A DNA stretch of 59,600 bases from NCBI GenBank assembly GCA_017405675.1, contig JAFRAB010000004.1, positions 1 to 59,600 of the forward strand. The letters run 5' to 3'. The notes below the pieces were generated by a model. It saw nothing but the letters and a program-made list of their open reading frames with translations, ran no database searches and was not told the origin of the DNA. This DNA comes from Erysipelotrichaceae bacterium (GTDB taxonomy: Bacteria; Bacillota_I; Bacilli_A; Erysipelotrichales; Erysipelotrichaceae). Shown piece by piece: positions 1 through 8,333 of the stretch (within the stretch, counting starts at the first letter, position 1; the number at the start of each line of letters is the position of its first letter). A program made the position numbers and the translations under genes.

Positions 1-411
1 ATACTGCCAAAGTATCGCAGGATGATAATATACAATAAGTTGAGGGCAGATATAGGACAAATACTGAGACAATTGATAGAAAGAAAACCGGACTGTGAAT
101 TGTTGGAAGCAGAAGCGTGTCCGGATCACATCCACATGTTGATAGAGATAGCACCAAAGTATTCGGTAGCAGAGTTTATGGGATATCTGAAGAGTAAGAG
201 TACACTGATGATATTTGAGAGACATGCGAATATGAAATACAAGTTTGGCAACAGGAAGTTCTGGGCACGAGGATATTTTGTGGATACAGTTGGGAAGAAC
301 GAAAAGGCAATAAGGGAGTATATACAAAATCAACTGGCCGAAGATAAACTGTATGATCAGATGAGTATGAAGGAATTCGTCGACCCGTTTACGGGTGAGC
401 CGGTGAAATAA
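1..411 (+). CDS. tnpA: IS200/IS605 family transposase TnpA, 5'-truncated by window
   Basis: This is a Y1 HUH single-strand transposase, which cuts and rejoins subterminal hairpins. The frame is open from base 1 (I-L-P-K-Y-R-R before the first Met at 22). The family normally has about 20 further residues before this point, so the true start lies outside the window. The HUH metal/catalytic motif is visible as H-I-H in CPDHIHMLIEI. The nucleophilic tyrosine is probably the Tyr of REYIQNQ near the C-terminus, after the conserved FWARGYF block. The C-terminal end looks intact, so the enzyme may be active. Confidence 0.9.
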   Translation: MLPKYRRMIIYNKLRADIGQILRQLIERKPDCELLEAEACPDHIHMLIEIAPKYSVAEFMGYLKSKSTLMIFERHANMKYKFGNRKFWARGYFVDTVGKNEKAIREYIQNQLAEDKLYDQMSMKEFVDPFTGEPVK

Positions 412-518
412 AGCGATAAAAAAGCTGCTTTAAGCAGCAGCTTGTGAAAGCGTTGCGGCTGTCAGGCCTCGCTGGACGAAGGTCCTGCGCAACATCATGC
501 CCTTACAGGGCTTTCGAT

Positions 519-539
519 ACCACCAATTTTATTGGTGGT
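519..539 (+). repeat. subterminal hairpin of the IS200/IS605 right end
   Basis: A perfect 9-bp inverted repeat with a TTT loop, 108 bases after the tnpA stop. It is the best candidate for the TnpA-recognised right-end hairpin. A second hairpin at 422-443 sits directly after the stop codon and may act as a transcription terminator or a read-through barrier. Confidence 0.5.
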
Positions 540-551
540 TATGATATTGGC

Positions 552-578
552 TTGTAGAATTGTTAAAAAAGGTATAAT
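552..578 (+). promoter_or_regulatory. putative promoter of fba
   Basis: A perfect -10 hexamer TATAAT lies at 573-578. A weak -35 (TTGTAG, 552-557) sits at a short 15-base spacing. A long leader of about 47 bases would follow before the AGGAGG ribosome site of fba. Confidence 0.45.
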
Positions 579-632
579 TTTATCCCCTGTTGTGATAAAA
601 TATTTATGAAATTACAGGAGGAATAATTTTAT

Positions 633-1598
633 ATGCCATTAGTAACATCTACTGAAATGTTTAAAAAGGCCTACGAAGGCGGCTATGCAATCGGTGCTTT
701 CAATGTTAACAACATGGAAATCATCCAGGGTATTACAGAAGCAGCCAAAGAATGCAACTCACCTGTTATCTTACAGGTATCAAAGGGTGCAAGAGCATAT
801 GCTAATCGTACTTATCTTGTTAAGCTGGTTGAAGCTGCAGTAATCGAAACAGGTCTGCCAATTGTATTACACCTTGACCATGGTGATTCATTTGAGACCT
901 GCAAATCATGCATTGATGATGGCTTTACTTCAGTAATGATCGATGCTTCAAGCAAACCATTTGAAGAAAACATCGAAATTACCAGAAAAGTTGTTGAATA
1001 TGCACATGCACATGGTGTCGTTGTTGAAGCTGAACTTGGAACATTAGCCGGTGTAGAAGACGAAGTAAGTGTTTCTGAAGAAGATTCATCATACACAAGA
1101 CCTGAAGACGTTGAAGAATTCGTAAGAAGAACTGGCTGTGACTCATTAGCAATCGCTATCGGTACAAGCCATGGTGCTTACAAGTTCAAACCTGAACAGT
1201 GCACACGCAATGAAAAAGGTATTCTTGTTCCACCTCCGCTGCGTTTCGACATTCTTGAAGAAGTTTCTAAGAGATTGCCAGGCTTCCCAATCGTATTACA
1301 CGGTTCAAGCTCAGTACCTCAGGAATATGTCAAGATGATCAACGAAAACGGTGGTAACATGCCAGATGCAGTTGGCGTACCTGAAGAACAGTTACGTAAG
1401 GCATCTTCAATGGCAGTATGCAAGATCAACATTGACTCAGACTTACGTCTGGCTATGACCGGAACAATCCGTAAGTACTTCAATGACCATCCATCTCATT
1501 TCGACCCACGTCAGTATCTGAAACCAGCAAGAGAAAACATCAAGCAGTTAGTAAAGCACAAAATCGTTGATGTTCTCGGTTCAAACGACAAGATCTAA
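633..1598 (+). CDS. fba: class II fructose-1,6-bisphosphate aldolase
   Basis: This cytoplasmic zinc aldolase of glycolysis and gluconeogenesis interconverts fructose 1,6-bisphosphate with dihydroxyacetone phosphate and glyceraldehyde 3-phosphate. The class II signature is clear: GAFNVNN near residue 21; HLDHGD around 80-84, with catalytic Asp82 and zinc ligand His83; later glycine-rich IAIGTSHG and VLHGSSSVP segments supply zinc and phosphate ligands. At 321 residues it has the usual length. An AGGAGG site precedes the ATG by 9 bases. It appears monocistronic, with its own upstream -10 box and a strong terminator directly after it. The glycolytic genes pfkA and pyk lie separately at 24.7-27.1 kb. 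Confidence 0.96.
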   Translation: MPLVTSTEMFKKAYEGGYAIGAFNVNNMEIIQGITEAAKECNSPVILQVSKGARAYANRTYLVKLVEAAVIETGLPIVLHLDHGDSFETCKSCIDDGFTSVMIDASSKPFEENIEITRKVVEYAHAHGVVVEAELGTLAGVEDEVSVSEEDSSYTRPEDVEEFVRRTGCDSLAIAIGTSHGAYKFKPEQCTRNEKGILVPPPLRFDILEEVSKRLPGFPIVLHGSSSVPQEYVKMINENGGNMPDAVGVPEEQLRKASSMAVCKINIDSDLRLAMTGTIRKYFNDHPSHFDPRQYLKPARENIKQLVKHKIVDVLGSNDKI

Positions 1599-1618
1599 TT
1601 ATTTATCCGATTTCACAG

Positions 1619-1651
1619 GAAAGAGACCAGTTAAGGTCTCTTTCTTTTTTT
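1619..1651 (+). terminator. rho-independent terminator of fba
   Basis: A perfect 10-bp stem GAAAGAGACC/GGTCTCTTTC with a 6-base loop, followed by a 7-base T run. It ends against the convergent peptidase gene. Confidence 0.93.
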
Positions 1652-2714
1652 ATATGATTCTTATATCCTTACTTACTTTATTCAGTACTTCACAGCCGTC
1701 AGAAGTAACAAGTACCAGATCTTCTATTCTGACTCCGAATTTCCCCGGCAGGTAAATTCCTGGTTCAATTGAGAAGATCATTCCTTCTTCAGCAAGATTG
1801 TCATTGAAACTTGATACATCCCCTTTTTCATGAACAGTCTGTCCGATGAAGTGTCCTAATCGGTGTGTAAAGTATTCTCCGTAACCGGCATCGGAAATGA
1901 TCTTTCTGGCTGCCTTATCAATATCAGATAGCTTCATTCCCGGCCTGATTATGCTTTCTGCGTATTCGTTTGCTTTTCTGACAATATTGTAAACATGCTT
2001 TTCTTCATCACTTACTGATCCGTTAAAGAAGGTTCTGGTCATATCAGAACAGTACCCGTCTTTTATACAGCCCATATCTATCAGAACAAGTTCATTATCC
2101 TTCAGTACTCTGTTTCCAGTCATATGATGAGGATCAGCTGCATCATCGCCAAATGATACATCAGTACCGAAACTGTTACCATCAGCGCCCAGTCTGAGAT
2201 ATTCAGCGTCAACAAAGGCGGCAACTTCTTTTTCAGTCATGCCGGTCTTTATATAATTCATGGCATTTAAAATGACAGCATCATTTATCTGAGAAGCAAT
2301 TCTCATTTTTTCTATTTCAGCTTCATCCTTAATTGCTCTGACATTGTCAACACAGTCACCAGCAAGCCGAACCTTAACATTAGAGTTACTCTCAATTAAT
2401 GGAATGAGGAATTTTGCCGGCCATTCCTTGTCAATTCCAACCGGTTTTTCAGCATCTAGATGATTTACTATCTCGTTTATAACATCTTCTCCATCGTTAT
2501 ACCATACTATCTCATATGGAACTTCAGGCATGAAGAATAATCTGTTGCAGAAAAACACATGATTTCCATCTGACTTAAGAAGTAAGGCAAATAATCTTTC
2601 TCCCGGATAAACTGTGACTCCCGTCAGATATTTTATGGCAATTGTTTCAGAAACGATCATCTGTGTCAGACCGTTTTTTCTTAATTCATTTATAACTCTT
2701 TCGATTCTGTTCAT
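1650..2714 (-). CDS. M24 family Xaa-Pro aminopeptidase (PepP/PepQ-like)
   Basis: A dinuclear metallopeptidase of the pita-bread fold that removes N-terminal residues before proline or cleaves Xaa-Pro dipeptides. An N-terminal creatinase-like domain (about 1-120) precedes the M24 catalytic domain. Metal ligands are visible as the Asp of LIDMGC, the Asp of CSDMTRTF, His in HRLGHFIG, Glu in FSIEPGIY and Glu in VRIEDLV. I chose the ATG at 2714 because AGGTGAT lies just upstream; an alternative GTG at 2723 would overlap the coaD stop and has no ribosome site. It is the last gene of the ftsW-rsmD-coaD run. Exact substrate specificity cannot be read from sequence. Confidence 0.88.
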   Translation of the reverse strand: MNRIERVINELRKNGLTQMIVSETIAIKYLTGVTVYPGERLFALLLKSDGNHVFFCNRLFFMPEVPYEIVWYNDGEDVINEIVNHLDAEKPVGIDKEWPAKFLIPLIESNSNVKVRLAGDCVDNVRAIKDEAEIEKMRIASQINDAVILNAMNYIKTGMTEKEVAAFVDAEYLRLGADGNSFGTDVSFGDDAADPHHMTGNRVLKDNELVLIDMGCIKDGYCSDMTRTFFNGSVSDEEKHVYNIVRKANEYAESIIRPGMKLSDIDKAARKIISDAGYGEYFTHRLGHFIGQTVHEKGDVSSFNDNLAEEGMIFSIEPGIYLPGKFGVRIEDLVLVTSDGCEVLNKVSKDIRII

Positions 2715-2719
2715 TATGA

Positions 2720-3196
2720 TCACCTGTATTTATTCTCTAGTTTTTCTTTCACATATTCAGGAACAAAGGCTGTAATATCCCCTTTATAGCTGGCTATGCT
2801 TTTGGCAGTGGAACTGGAAAGGAATGAATATTCAGGTTTGGCAACCAGGAAAACAGTATGTACATCCGGTGCAAGAACCATATTGGCGGTAGCCAGCTGC
2901 ATTTCATATTCATAGTCAGTTACGGCTCTGATTCCTCTAATAAGAATATTGGCACCCAGGGATCTGGCATACTCAACCGTCAAACCATCACCTATCTGAA
3001 CAGTGACATTATCAAATCTGTCAATTACGTGCTGAACCATATCCATTCTTTCTTCATTGGTAAAAGTACCCTTTTTTTCGTCATTATTCATGATGACAAC
3101 GACAACTTCATCAAATACCTGTGAAGCTCTTTCTATGATGTCCAGATGTCCGTAGGTGATTGGATCAAATGATCCCGGATAAATTGCTTTCTGCAT
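2720..3196 (-). CDS. coaD: phosphopantetheine adenylyltransferase
   Basis: Fourth step of coenzyme A synthesis: transfers AMP from ATP to 4'-phosphopantetheine. This nucleotidyltransferase shows the class motif YPGSFDPITYGHLDII at residues 6-21, containing the T/HxGH ATP signature, and the C-terminal SFLSSSTAKSIASYKGD segment. At 158 residues it is typical. It overlaps the end of rsmD by 32 bases, a common rsmD-coaD arrangement in Bacillota that implies translational coupling. The last step of CoA synthesis (CoaE) is in this window too, fused to MutM at 29.2 kb. Confidence 0.96.
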   Translation of the reverse strand: MQKAIYPGSFDPITYGHLDIIERASQVFDEVVVVIMNNDEKKGTFTNEERMDMVQHVIDRFDNVTVQIGDGLTVEYARSLGANILIRGIRAVTDYEYEMQLATANMVLAPDVHTVFLVAKPEYSFLSSSTAKSIASYKGDITAFVPEYVKEKLENKYR

Positions 3197-3749
3197 CGGC
3201 TTTCTCCTTTCTGAGATAACTTATTCTATTAATACCGTATGTAGCGGTTTTTTCCAGTATGTATGGTTTATCAGGGTCTATCTCTGTTCTTTTATCAGTT
3301 TCAACAACAATCGTTCCATCATACTTTAGCAGATCGTAATGCGCTATCAGATCAAGTGCTTCCTTTTCGATTCCCTTGTTATAGGGAGGATCAAGGTATA
3401 TCAGATCAAATTTAAGATCCTGATTTTTCAGTTTTGTTAAAGCACTTCTGTATCCTGTATTCAGCACCTTGGTCTGATCCTGTACTTTCAGGTCAGAGAT
3501 GTTGCTGTAGATAACAGAAACTGCTTCTTTTGACATATCAACAAGATAGGCAAAATCGAATCCGCGTGACAATGCTTCCAAACTGATCGCTCCGCTGCCG
3601 GCAAACAGATCAAGGATGACCCCACCATTAAAATATGGTCCCAGGCGGCTAAAAACAGCTTCTCTGACACGATCTTCCGTTGGTCGAGTGTTATTACCTG
3701 TTAATGTTTTCAGCTTTCTGGAGCCATATTTACCACTTATTATTCTCAT
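3165..3749 (-). CDS. rsmD: 16S rRNA (guanine-966-N2) methyltransferase
   Basis: SAM-dependent methylase acting on the small ribosomal subunit. It begins MRIISGKYGSRKL, the family hallmark, followed by the TRPTEDRVREA block. The SAM site is ILDLFAGSGAISLEAL near residues 45-60, and the catalytic DPPY motif is in LIYLDPPYNKG. At 194 residues it is of usual length. It overlaps ftsW by 20 bases upstream and coaD by 32 bases downstream, so the four genes are probably one transcript. Confidence 0.95.
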   Translation of the reverse strand: MRIISGKYGSRKLKTLTGNNTRPTEDRVREAVFSRLGPYFNGGVILDLFAGSGAISLEALSRGFDFAYLVDMSKEAVSVIYSNISDLKVQDQTKVLNTGYRSALTKLKNQDLKFDLIYLDPPYNKGIEKEALDLIAHYDLLKYDGTIVVETDKRTEIDPDKPYILEKTATYGINRISYLRKEKADAESNLSGII

Positions 3750-4974
3750 CTTCTATTCTGCTGTTATATTTTCTGATTACGTTCTGTGAAATACCCATTA
3801 TTGCCAGCGTACAGATCATGGAAGTTCCGCCTCTTGATATCAGCAGTAATGGAACACCAGTCAGTGGAATAAAGGCTGTAACTCCACCGATGTTCAGGAA
3901 CATATGAATGAACAGATAGGCACAGGTTCCCATTAAAAGGACCTTTTCCTTTTCTGTTTTAACCTTCAAGGAATACTTGATCAAAATGAAATAAATTATG
4001 AAATAAGGAACAAATACACATGCTATGCCTATAAGTCCGAGTTCTTCAACGATAACCGGGAAAATATAGTCGGCAGAAGCAGAAGCAAGATATCCGAACT
4101 TCTGAATCGAATTGCCAAGTCCGACCCCGTACAGATTGCCTCTTGACATGCCAAGCAGACTGTTAAGCAGTTCCTGGCTGTAACCGAAACGGTCCCACAA
4201 CGGGTTACCGGCTGACAGGAATCTGTATAACTGATAGGCAACTTTATTAAATATTTTGCCCAGGAATTTGTTATCCCGCATAAACTCCCGCAGAACATCG
4301 GAAGTCAGGAAATTGCGGAATCCTTCTGTCATCAGCAGACTTGTGACTACGAATATAACAATTACTATGGCTATAATGGCCATCTGCCAGCCTCTGTACA
4401 GTTTATTTGACGGTATAAGGAAGCAGATACCTCCAATAGCCATAAACGCAAAGCCGCTGCCGAAGTCACTCTGAATCACAATAATTATGAAACCGAATAC
4501 GAAGAGAACAAATAATGGATAGAATACAAGAGTACTGGCTTTCTTAACATTTGTTGCCCTTTTGTCGCACATGAATATAGCAATCGTCAGAACGATAAAT
4601 ACCTTGGCAATTTCACTTGGCTGGAATGATAGTGGCCCGAGACTGATCCAGGCATAGGCACCGCCTATGTTACCGAACAGTCTGGCTGCCAGCAGCAGTC
4701 CCCCTACCCCCATCAGTTCAAGTATTATTCTCTTAGAGGCCTTCTCCAGCGAAAAGGTCTTTATCATAAACAGATAAACAAAGAATCCGGCAGCTACATA
4801 AATAAGCTGTCTGATGACTGAAGAAATAACGACCTGTGTCGCATTGCTTCTGGATGTAATTGATGCAGATGCTATCATAACCGTTCCGAACAGAGTAAGA
4901 AAAACCAGACATATGGTAATCATAATGTCTGTTTTCATTCTCTTTCTGACTTTACGGGTATTATTCAGAGACAT
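3730..4974 (-). CDS. ftsW: SEDS family peptidoglycan polymerase (FtsW/RodA/SpoVE)
   Basis: Polytopic membrane glycosyltransferase that polymerises lipid II with a cognate class B PBP. About ten hydrophobic segments are visible. Family motifs include PSEIAKVFIVL, the large extracellular loop around GNPLWDRFGYSQELLNS, and the C-terminal TGVPLLLISRGGTSM block. I chose ATG 4974 (MSLNNTRK), with GAGG ten bases upstream, over a TTG nine bases earlier. The rsmD-coaD context favours a division-type FtsW over a RodA, but the two cannot be separated firmly by eye. About 414 residues. Confidence 0.85.
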   Translation of the reverse strand: MSLNNTRKVRKRMKTDIMITICLVFLTLFGTVMIASASITSRSNATQVVISSVIRQLIYVAAGFFVYLFMIKTFSLEKASKRIILELMGVGGLLLAARLFGNIGGAYAWISLGPLSFQPSEIAKVFIVLTIAIFMCDKRATNVKKASTLVFYPLFVLFVFGFIIIVIQSDFGSGFAFMAIGGICFLIPSNKLYRGWQMAIIAIVIVIFVVTSLLMTEGFRNFLTSDVLREFMRDNKFLGKIFNKVAYQLYRFLSAGNPLWDRFGYSQELLNSLLGMSRGNLYGVGLGNSIQKFGYLASASADYIFPVIVEELGLIGIACVFVPYFIIYFILIKYSLKVKTEKEKVLLMGTCAYLFIHMFLNIGGVTAFIPLTGVPLLLISRGGTSMICTLAIMGISQNVIRKYNSRIEDENNKW

Positions 4975-4996
4975 ATAAAACAAACCTCACTGCTTC

Positions 4997-5048
4997 ATTA
5001 TAACAAAGTTATAAATAAATTGATAAGTTTATTTGTTTTATATATAAT
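4997..5048. promoter_or_regulatory. divergent promoters of ftsW and def
   Basis: On the plus strand, TTGATA (5020-5025), 17 bases and TATAAT (5043-5048) form a near-consensus promoter for def. On the minus strand a perfect TATAAT occupies 5002-4997 for the ftsW operon, with only a weak -35. The two AT-rich cores are about 40 bases apart. Confidence 0.7.
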
Positions 5049-5116
5049 GTTGGTGAAAAGAAGTTTACAATAATCAATTGTTTATTTGTTTTTCACTTAA
5101 TAAGGAGGTTTTTTAA

Positions 5117-5668
5117 ATGCGAATTACAGCTTCAGACATAGTAATGGATGGGGATCAGGTATTAAGAGAAAAAGCTGTTGATGTCGAATTACCCTTATCA
5201 AAAAAAGACAAACAGATCCTGACGGATCTGATCACATATGTTCGTAATTCACGTGATGAGGAATACCGTGAAAAGTATAACGTAAAAGCCAGCGTCGGCA
5301 TTGCCGCCCCGCAGATCGGGATCTCACGCAAGCTGCTGGCTGTATCAATAGAAGATGAAGATGACTGTGTGGAGTTTGCACTGGCAAATCCTAAAATCAT
5401 ATCAAATTCCACGCAGAAGGCATATCTGGAAAACGGAGAATCATGCTTAAGTGTCTCTCCTGATGTTGAAGGAATCGTTCCAAGATATGCAAAAATAACT
5501 GTCAGAGCATATAACATGCTTACTGACAGACTTGAGAATATTAGACTGACAGGATATCCGGCTATAGTATTGCAACATGAAATAGATCATTTATATGGTC
5601 ACCTTTATTACGATCATATCAACAAAAATGATCCATGGGCACCAGTTCCGGATGCAGTCATCATTTAG
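5117..5668 (+). CDS. def: peptide deformylase
   Basis: Metal-dependent enzyme that removes the N-formyl group from nascent proteins at the ribosome exit. The three family motifs are present: GIAAPQIG near residues 58-65, ESCLS near 113 (the usual form is EGCLS, so Gly to Ser here), and QHEIDHL with metal-binding histidines near 157-161. At 183 residues it is of the longer type common in Gram-positives. A strong AAGGAGG precedes the ATG. It is followed 8 bases later by rnjA, whose ribosome site overlaps the def stop codon. Confidence 0.96.
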   Translation: MRITASDIVMDGDQVLREKAVDVELPLSKKDKQILTDLITYVRNSRDEEYREKYNVKASVGIAAPQIGISRKLLAVSIEDEDDCVEFALANPKIISNSTQKAYLENGESCLSVSPDVEGIVPRYAKITVRAYNMLTDRLENIRLTGYPAIVLQHEIDHLYGHLYYDHINKNDPWAPVPDAVII

Positions 5669-5676
5669 GAGGAATA

Positions 5677-7413
5677 ATGGCAGGACAGAATCAATACAAT
5701 CCTCGCACTCTAAGTACCTACCTTCCTTCTGATACCAAGATATTCGCTCTTGGCGGATTGGGAGAAGTAGGCAAAAACACTTACTGCATAGAATGTAATG
5801 ATGAAATCATTATTATTGACGCCGGGGTAATGTTCCCTGATGACAGTCTGCTTGGTGTGGATTATGTAATACCTGATTACACCTACCTGATCAGAAATCA
5901 GGAAAAAATTAAAGGATTATTCATAACACACGGTCATGAAGACCATATCGGCGGGATTCCATATCTTCTGAAAGTATGTTCGATAAATGATATATATGCA
6001 TCCAAATTTGCAGCCGGACTGATTCAGAAGAAGCTTGAAGAACACCGTATGTCAAACCGCGCGGTAATACACATCATTAACAAGGATTCCAGATTTACAT
6101 CCAAATATTTTCATATTGGCTTTTTTGATATTACGCATTCAATTCCGGACAGCTACGGCTTAGCCATCCAGACACCTAACGGCTGGATACTTTCGACCGG
6201 TGACTATAAATTTGACCTGACCCCTATCGGTTCAAATGCCGATTATCAGAGAATATCCTACATGGGAGAATTCGGTATAGATCTGCTGATGTCAGACTCT
6301 ACCAACTCTGAAGTACCGGGTTTTTCAATAAGTGAAAAAACGGTTGCCAAATCAATCGATGAAATCATCGAAAAGACCAAAGGCAGAATCATCATTGCTA
6401 CCTTCTCCAGTAACGTTCACCGTATCCAGCAGATTATTTCTGCTGCCATTAAATTCGGACGAAAGATATGTGTCATCGGACGTTCCATGGAGAATGTAGT
6501 ACAGATTGCCCGTGACTTAGGCCATATAAAGGCCAGAGACGACGATTTCATTGATCCGACATTATTAGACAGCTATGCAGCAAACAAGCTCTGTGTACTC
6601 TGTACGGGCTCGCAAGGCGAACCTATGGCAGCCTTAAGCCGTATAGCTAACGGATCTCACCGTTTTGTTACCATAATTCCTGGTGATACGGTTGTATTCT
6701 CAAGTAACCCTATTCCAGGGAACGCCAGCAGCGTTAACGGTGTTGTCAATAACCTGACAAGATTAGGCGCCATCGTTCTGACAAATTCAATGCTGAACAA
6801 CCTGCATACTACCGGACATGCCAACAAAGAAGAACAGAAACTGATGCTTCAGCTTGTCAAGCCTAGATTCTTCATGCCAATGCATGGCGAATATAAGATG
6901 TTAAGAATGCATGCCGACACCGCTACCGAAGTCGGTGTTCCTGATGATCACATCTTCATCTGTGCCAACGGTGATATTCTGGTATTGAGAAATCATGAAG
7001 TATACCTGTGCGATACCAACCGTATACAGACAGATGACATCTATATCGACGGCAATGATTCCAGCGGCGTTGCAACAGCAGTGCTTAAGGACCGTCAGGT
7101 ACTGGCCAATAACGGACTTGTATCAGTAATTGTAACGATCAATTCACAGAACAACACGATACTTTGCAGACCGAATATCGTGTCCAGAGGATTTATCTTC
7201 ATCAAGGAAGGTCAGGAACTTCTCCGTGATGCCGAACTTGTTGTATACAAGGCTGTACGCCGGAAAATGGCTCAGAAAACCACATTTGGCGAAATAAAGA
7301 ACTGCATCAGAGAATCACTTGAACCGTATTTCTACAGCAAGACACACCGTAACCCTATTATCATACCGGTAATACTTAACCATATTGATGGTCAGGCCTT
7401 ACGGAAAAGATAG
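5677..7413 (+). CDS. rnjA: ribonuclease J
   Basis: Beta-CASP metallo-beta-lactamase RNase, with 5'-3' exo- and endonuclease activity central to mRNA decay and rRNA maturation in Bacillota. The zinc motif HGHEDHIGG starts at residue 85. Beta-CASP features follow, including SDSTNSEVPG, a GSQGEP motif and MPMHGEYKML. The C-terminal RNase J domain ends near 578. I chose ATG 5677 because AGGAGG sits just upstream and because the longer frame would add 14 unrelated residues overlapping def. The def-rnjA pairing is also seen near rnjA in Bacillus, which supports RNase J1 over J2. Confidence 0.95.
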   Translation: MAGQNQYNPRTLSTYLPSDTKIFALGGLGEVGKNTYCIECNDEIIIIDAGVMFPDDSLLGVDYVIPDYTYLIRNQEKIKGLFITHGHEDHIGGIPYLLKVCSINDIYASKFAAGLIQKKLEEHRMSNRAVIHIINKDSRFTSKYFHIGFFDITHSIPDSYGLAIQTPNGWILSTGDYKFDLTPIGSNADYQRISYMGEFGIDLLMSDSTNSEVPGFSISEKTVAKSIDEIIEKTKGRIIIATFSSNVHRIQQIISAAIKFGRKICVIGRSMENVVQIARDLGHIKARDDDFIDPTLLDSYAANKLCVLCTGSQGEPMAALSRIANGSHRFVTIIPGDTVVFSSNPIPGNASSVNGVVNNLTRLGAIVLTNSMLNNLHTTGHANKEEQKLMLQLVKPRFFMPMHGEYKMLRMHADTATEVGVPDDHIFICANGDILVLRNHEVYLCDTNRIQTDDIYIDGNDSSGVATAVLKDRQVLANNGLVSVIVTINSQNNTILCRPNIVSRGFIFIKEGQELLRDAELVVYKAVRRKMAQKTTFGEIKNCIRESLEPYFYSKTHRNPIIIPVILNHIDGQALRKR

Positions 7414-7414
7414 C

Positions 7415-7447
7415 AGCAGATAAGTTTCTACTGCTTTTCTTTTTGTT
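7415..7447 (+). terminator. weak terminator after rnjA
   Basis: A short AGCAG/CTGCT stem (7415-7419 and 7431-7435) with an 11-base loop is followed by TTTCTTTTTG. It is weak but suitably placed. Confidence 0.35.
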
Positions 7448-7449
7448 TG

Positions 7450-7458
7450 TGTTAGAAT
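7450..7458 (+). promoter_or_regulatory. extended -10 promoter placing the start point at the ATG
   Basis: TGT followed by TAGAAT fits an extended -10 (TGn then a near-consensus hexamer). Its last base is 6 bases before the ATG at 7465. Transcription would begin at or next to the start codon, and no Shine-Dalgarno sequence is present between them. Confidence 0.45.
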
Positions 7459-7464
7459 AGAATC

Positions 7465-8310
7465 ATGAAAAAGAAGCTGTTTTTGATTTTGGGAATTACT
7501 ACATTTCTGTTGCTGACCGCCCTATTCGGTTATCTTAATGCCAGCAAGTTCAATCTCACTGATTATGAGGTCACTTATCTGGACATAGAAGATGATACCG
7601 TTCCGGAAAGCTTTATGGGGAAATCAATCATATTCATTTCCGATCTGGAATATGGAACCTTCTTTGACAAGACCAGACTGGAGCTTTTCAAAAAGAAGAT
7701 AAACAGTTTCAAGGCTGATGTCATCGTATTCGGCGGAGACATGTTTGATAAGGAATTTGTTCCTATCAGCGAAGATGTCAATATATTGACTGATCTGCTG
7801 AGCGGTCTTGAAGCAGATCTGGGAAAATTTGCCATTCTTGGCGATTTCGATCAGATAACTGACCGGCGTAAGGCTCTTGTTTCAAAAATACTGTATGATT
7901 CCAACTTTGAGCTTCTTGATGGGAATCCGATACAGCTTCATAACAATTCCAGTCAGCAGATGAATCTGATTGGGATCAACTATTCTGAAGATACAAATGA
8001 TCTGTCCGGCACCTATTCGAATGTGCAACCTGAAGACTATACGATTACCATAATTCACGGTGCTGCCATGGCAGATATCCTGCCAATCAAGATCAGCGAT
8101 CTGACCATCAGCGGTCATTCCCACCACTGTCAGGTAAACTTCCCATTCTTCATTGAAGATTCATTTAAACAGACAGGTGGTTATGCAACTGGTAAATATA
8201 AAACCAGCAATACCCTGCTTTATGTATCAAAAGGTGTTGGAACAACCATTAAAGATTACCGCTTATTCAGTGATCCTGAAATATTGTATATAACATTTAA
8301 GGAAAAATAA
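7465..8310 (+). CDS. membrane-anchored calcineurin-like metallophosphoesterase homologue with altered metal ligands
   Basis: Resembles YkuE-type metallophosphoesterases: one N-terminal membrane segment (about 5-23), then an extracytoplasmic phosphoesterase fold. The fold blocks are recognisable, but two ligand positions differ. The usual DxH is SDLE (D60, E62) and the usual GNHD is GDFD (D127, F128, D129). GGDMFD (D92), IIHGA (H198) and GHSHH (H218, H220) are kept. The catalytic His of GNHD is therefore missing, so activity may be altered or lost. The gene has no ribosome site, and its upstream -10 suggests a leaderless mRNA. It is monocistronic between two terminators. Substrate unknown. Confidence 0.75.
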   Translation: MKKKLFLILGITTFLLLTALFGYLNASKFNLTDYEVTYLDIEDDTVPESFMGKSIIFISDLEYGTFFDKTRLELFKKKINSFKADVIVFGGDMFDKEFVPISEDVNILTDLLSGLEADLGKFAILGDFDQITDRRKALVSKILYDSNFELLDGNPIQLHNNSSQQMNLIGINYSEDTNDLSGTYSNVQPEDYTITIIHGAAMADILPIKISDLTISGHSHHCQVNFPFFIEDSFKQTGGYATGKYKTSNTLLYVSKGVGTTIKDYRLFSDPEILYITFKEK

Positions 8311-8333
8311 AAAAGCTCCAGACGGAGCTTTTT
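8310..8333. terminator. bidirectional terminator between convergent genes
   Basis: Perfect 10-bp stem AAAAAGCTCC/GGAGCTTTTT with an AGAC loop, flanked by A and T runs. It serves both the plus-strand phosphoesterase gene and the minus-strand redoxin gene. Confidence 0.93.

Larger units (their letters stand above)
1..545 (+). mobile_element. IS200/IS605 element, right part (cut by window start)
   Basis: The window opens inside a Y1 transposase gene. About 130 bases of non-coding DNA follow it and contain two hairpins: one at 422-443 (stem AAGCTGCT/AGCAGCTT) and a perfect 9-bp stem at 519-539 (ACCACCAAT/ATTGGTGGT, 3-base loop). Members of this family lack terminal inverted repeats and carry subterminal hairpins near their ends instead. 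The exact right end is not visible; 545 is a guess placed just past the last hairpin. No tnpB accessory gene follows. Confidence 0.7.

Noticed and set aside
812..1096. Antisense open frames of 80-140 codons inside fba, pyk, thrS and other genes.
   Set aside because: They mirror conserved coding sequence in another frame, lack ribosome sites and show low-complexity Ser/Leu-rich translations.
2715..2723. GTG start for the M24 peptidase overlapping the coaD stop.
   Set aside because: No ribosome site upstream, while the ATG at 2714 has AGGTGAT in place and matches the family N-terminus.
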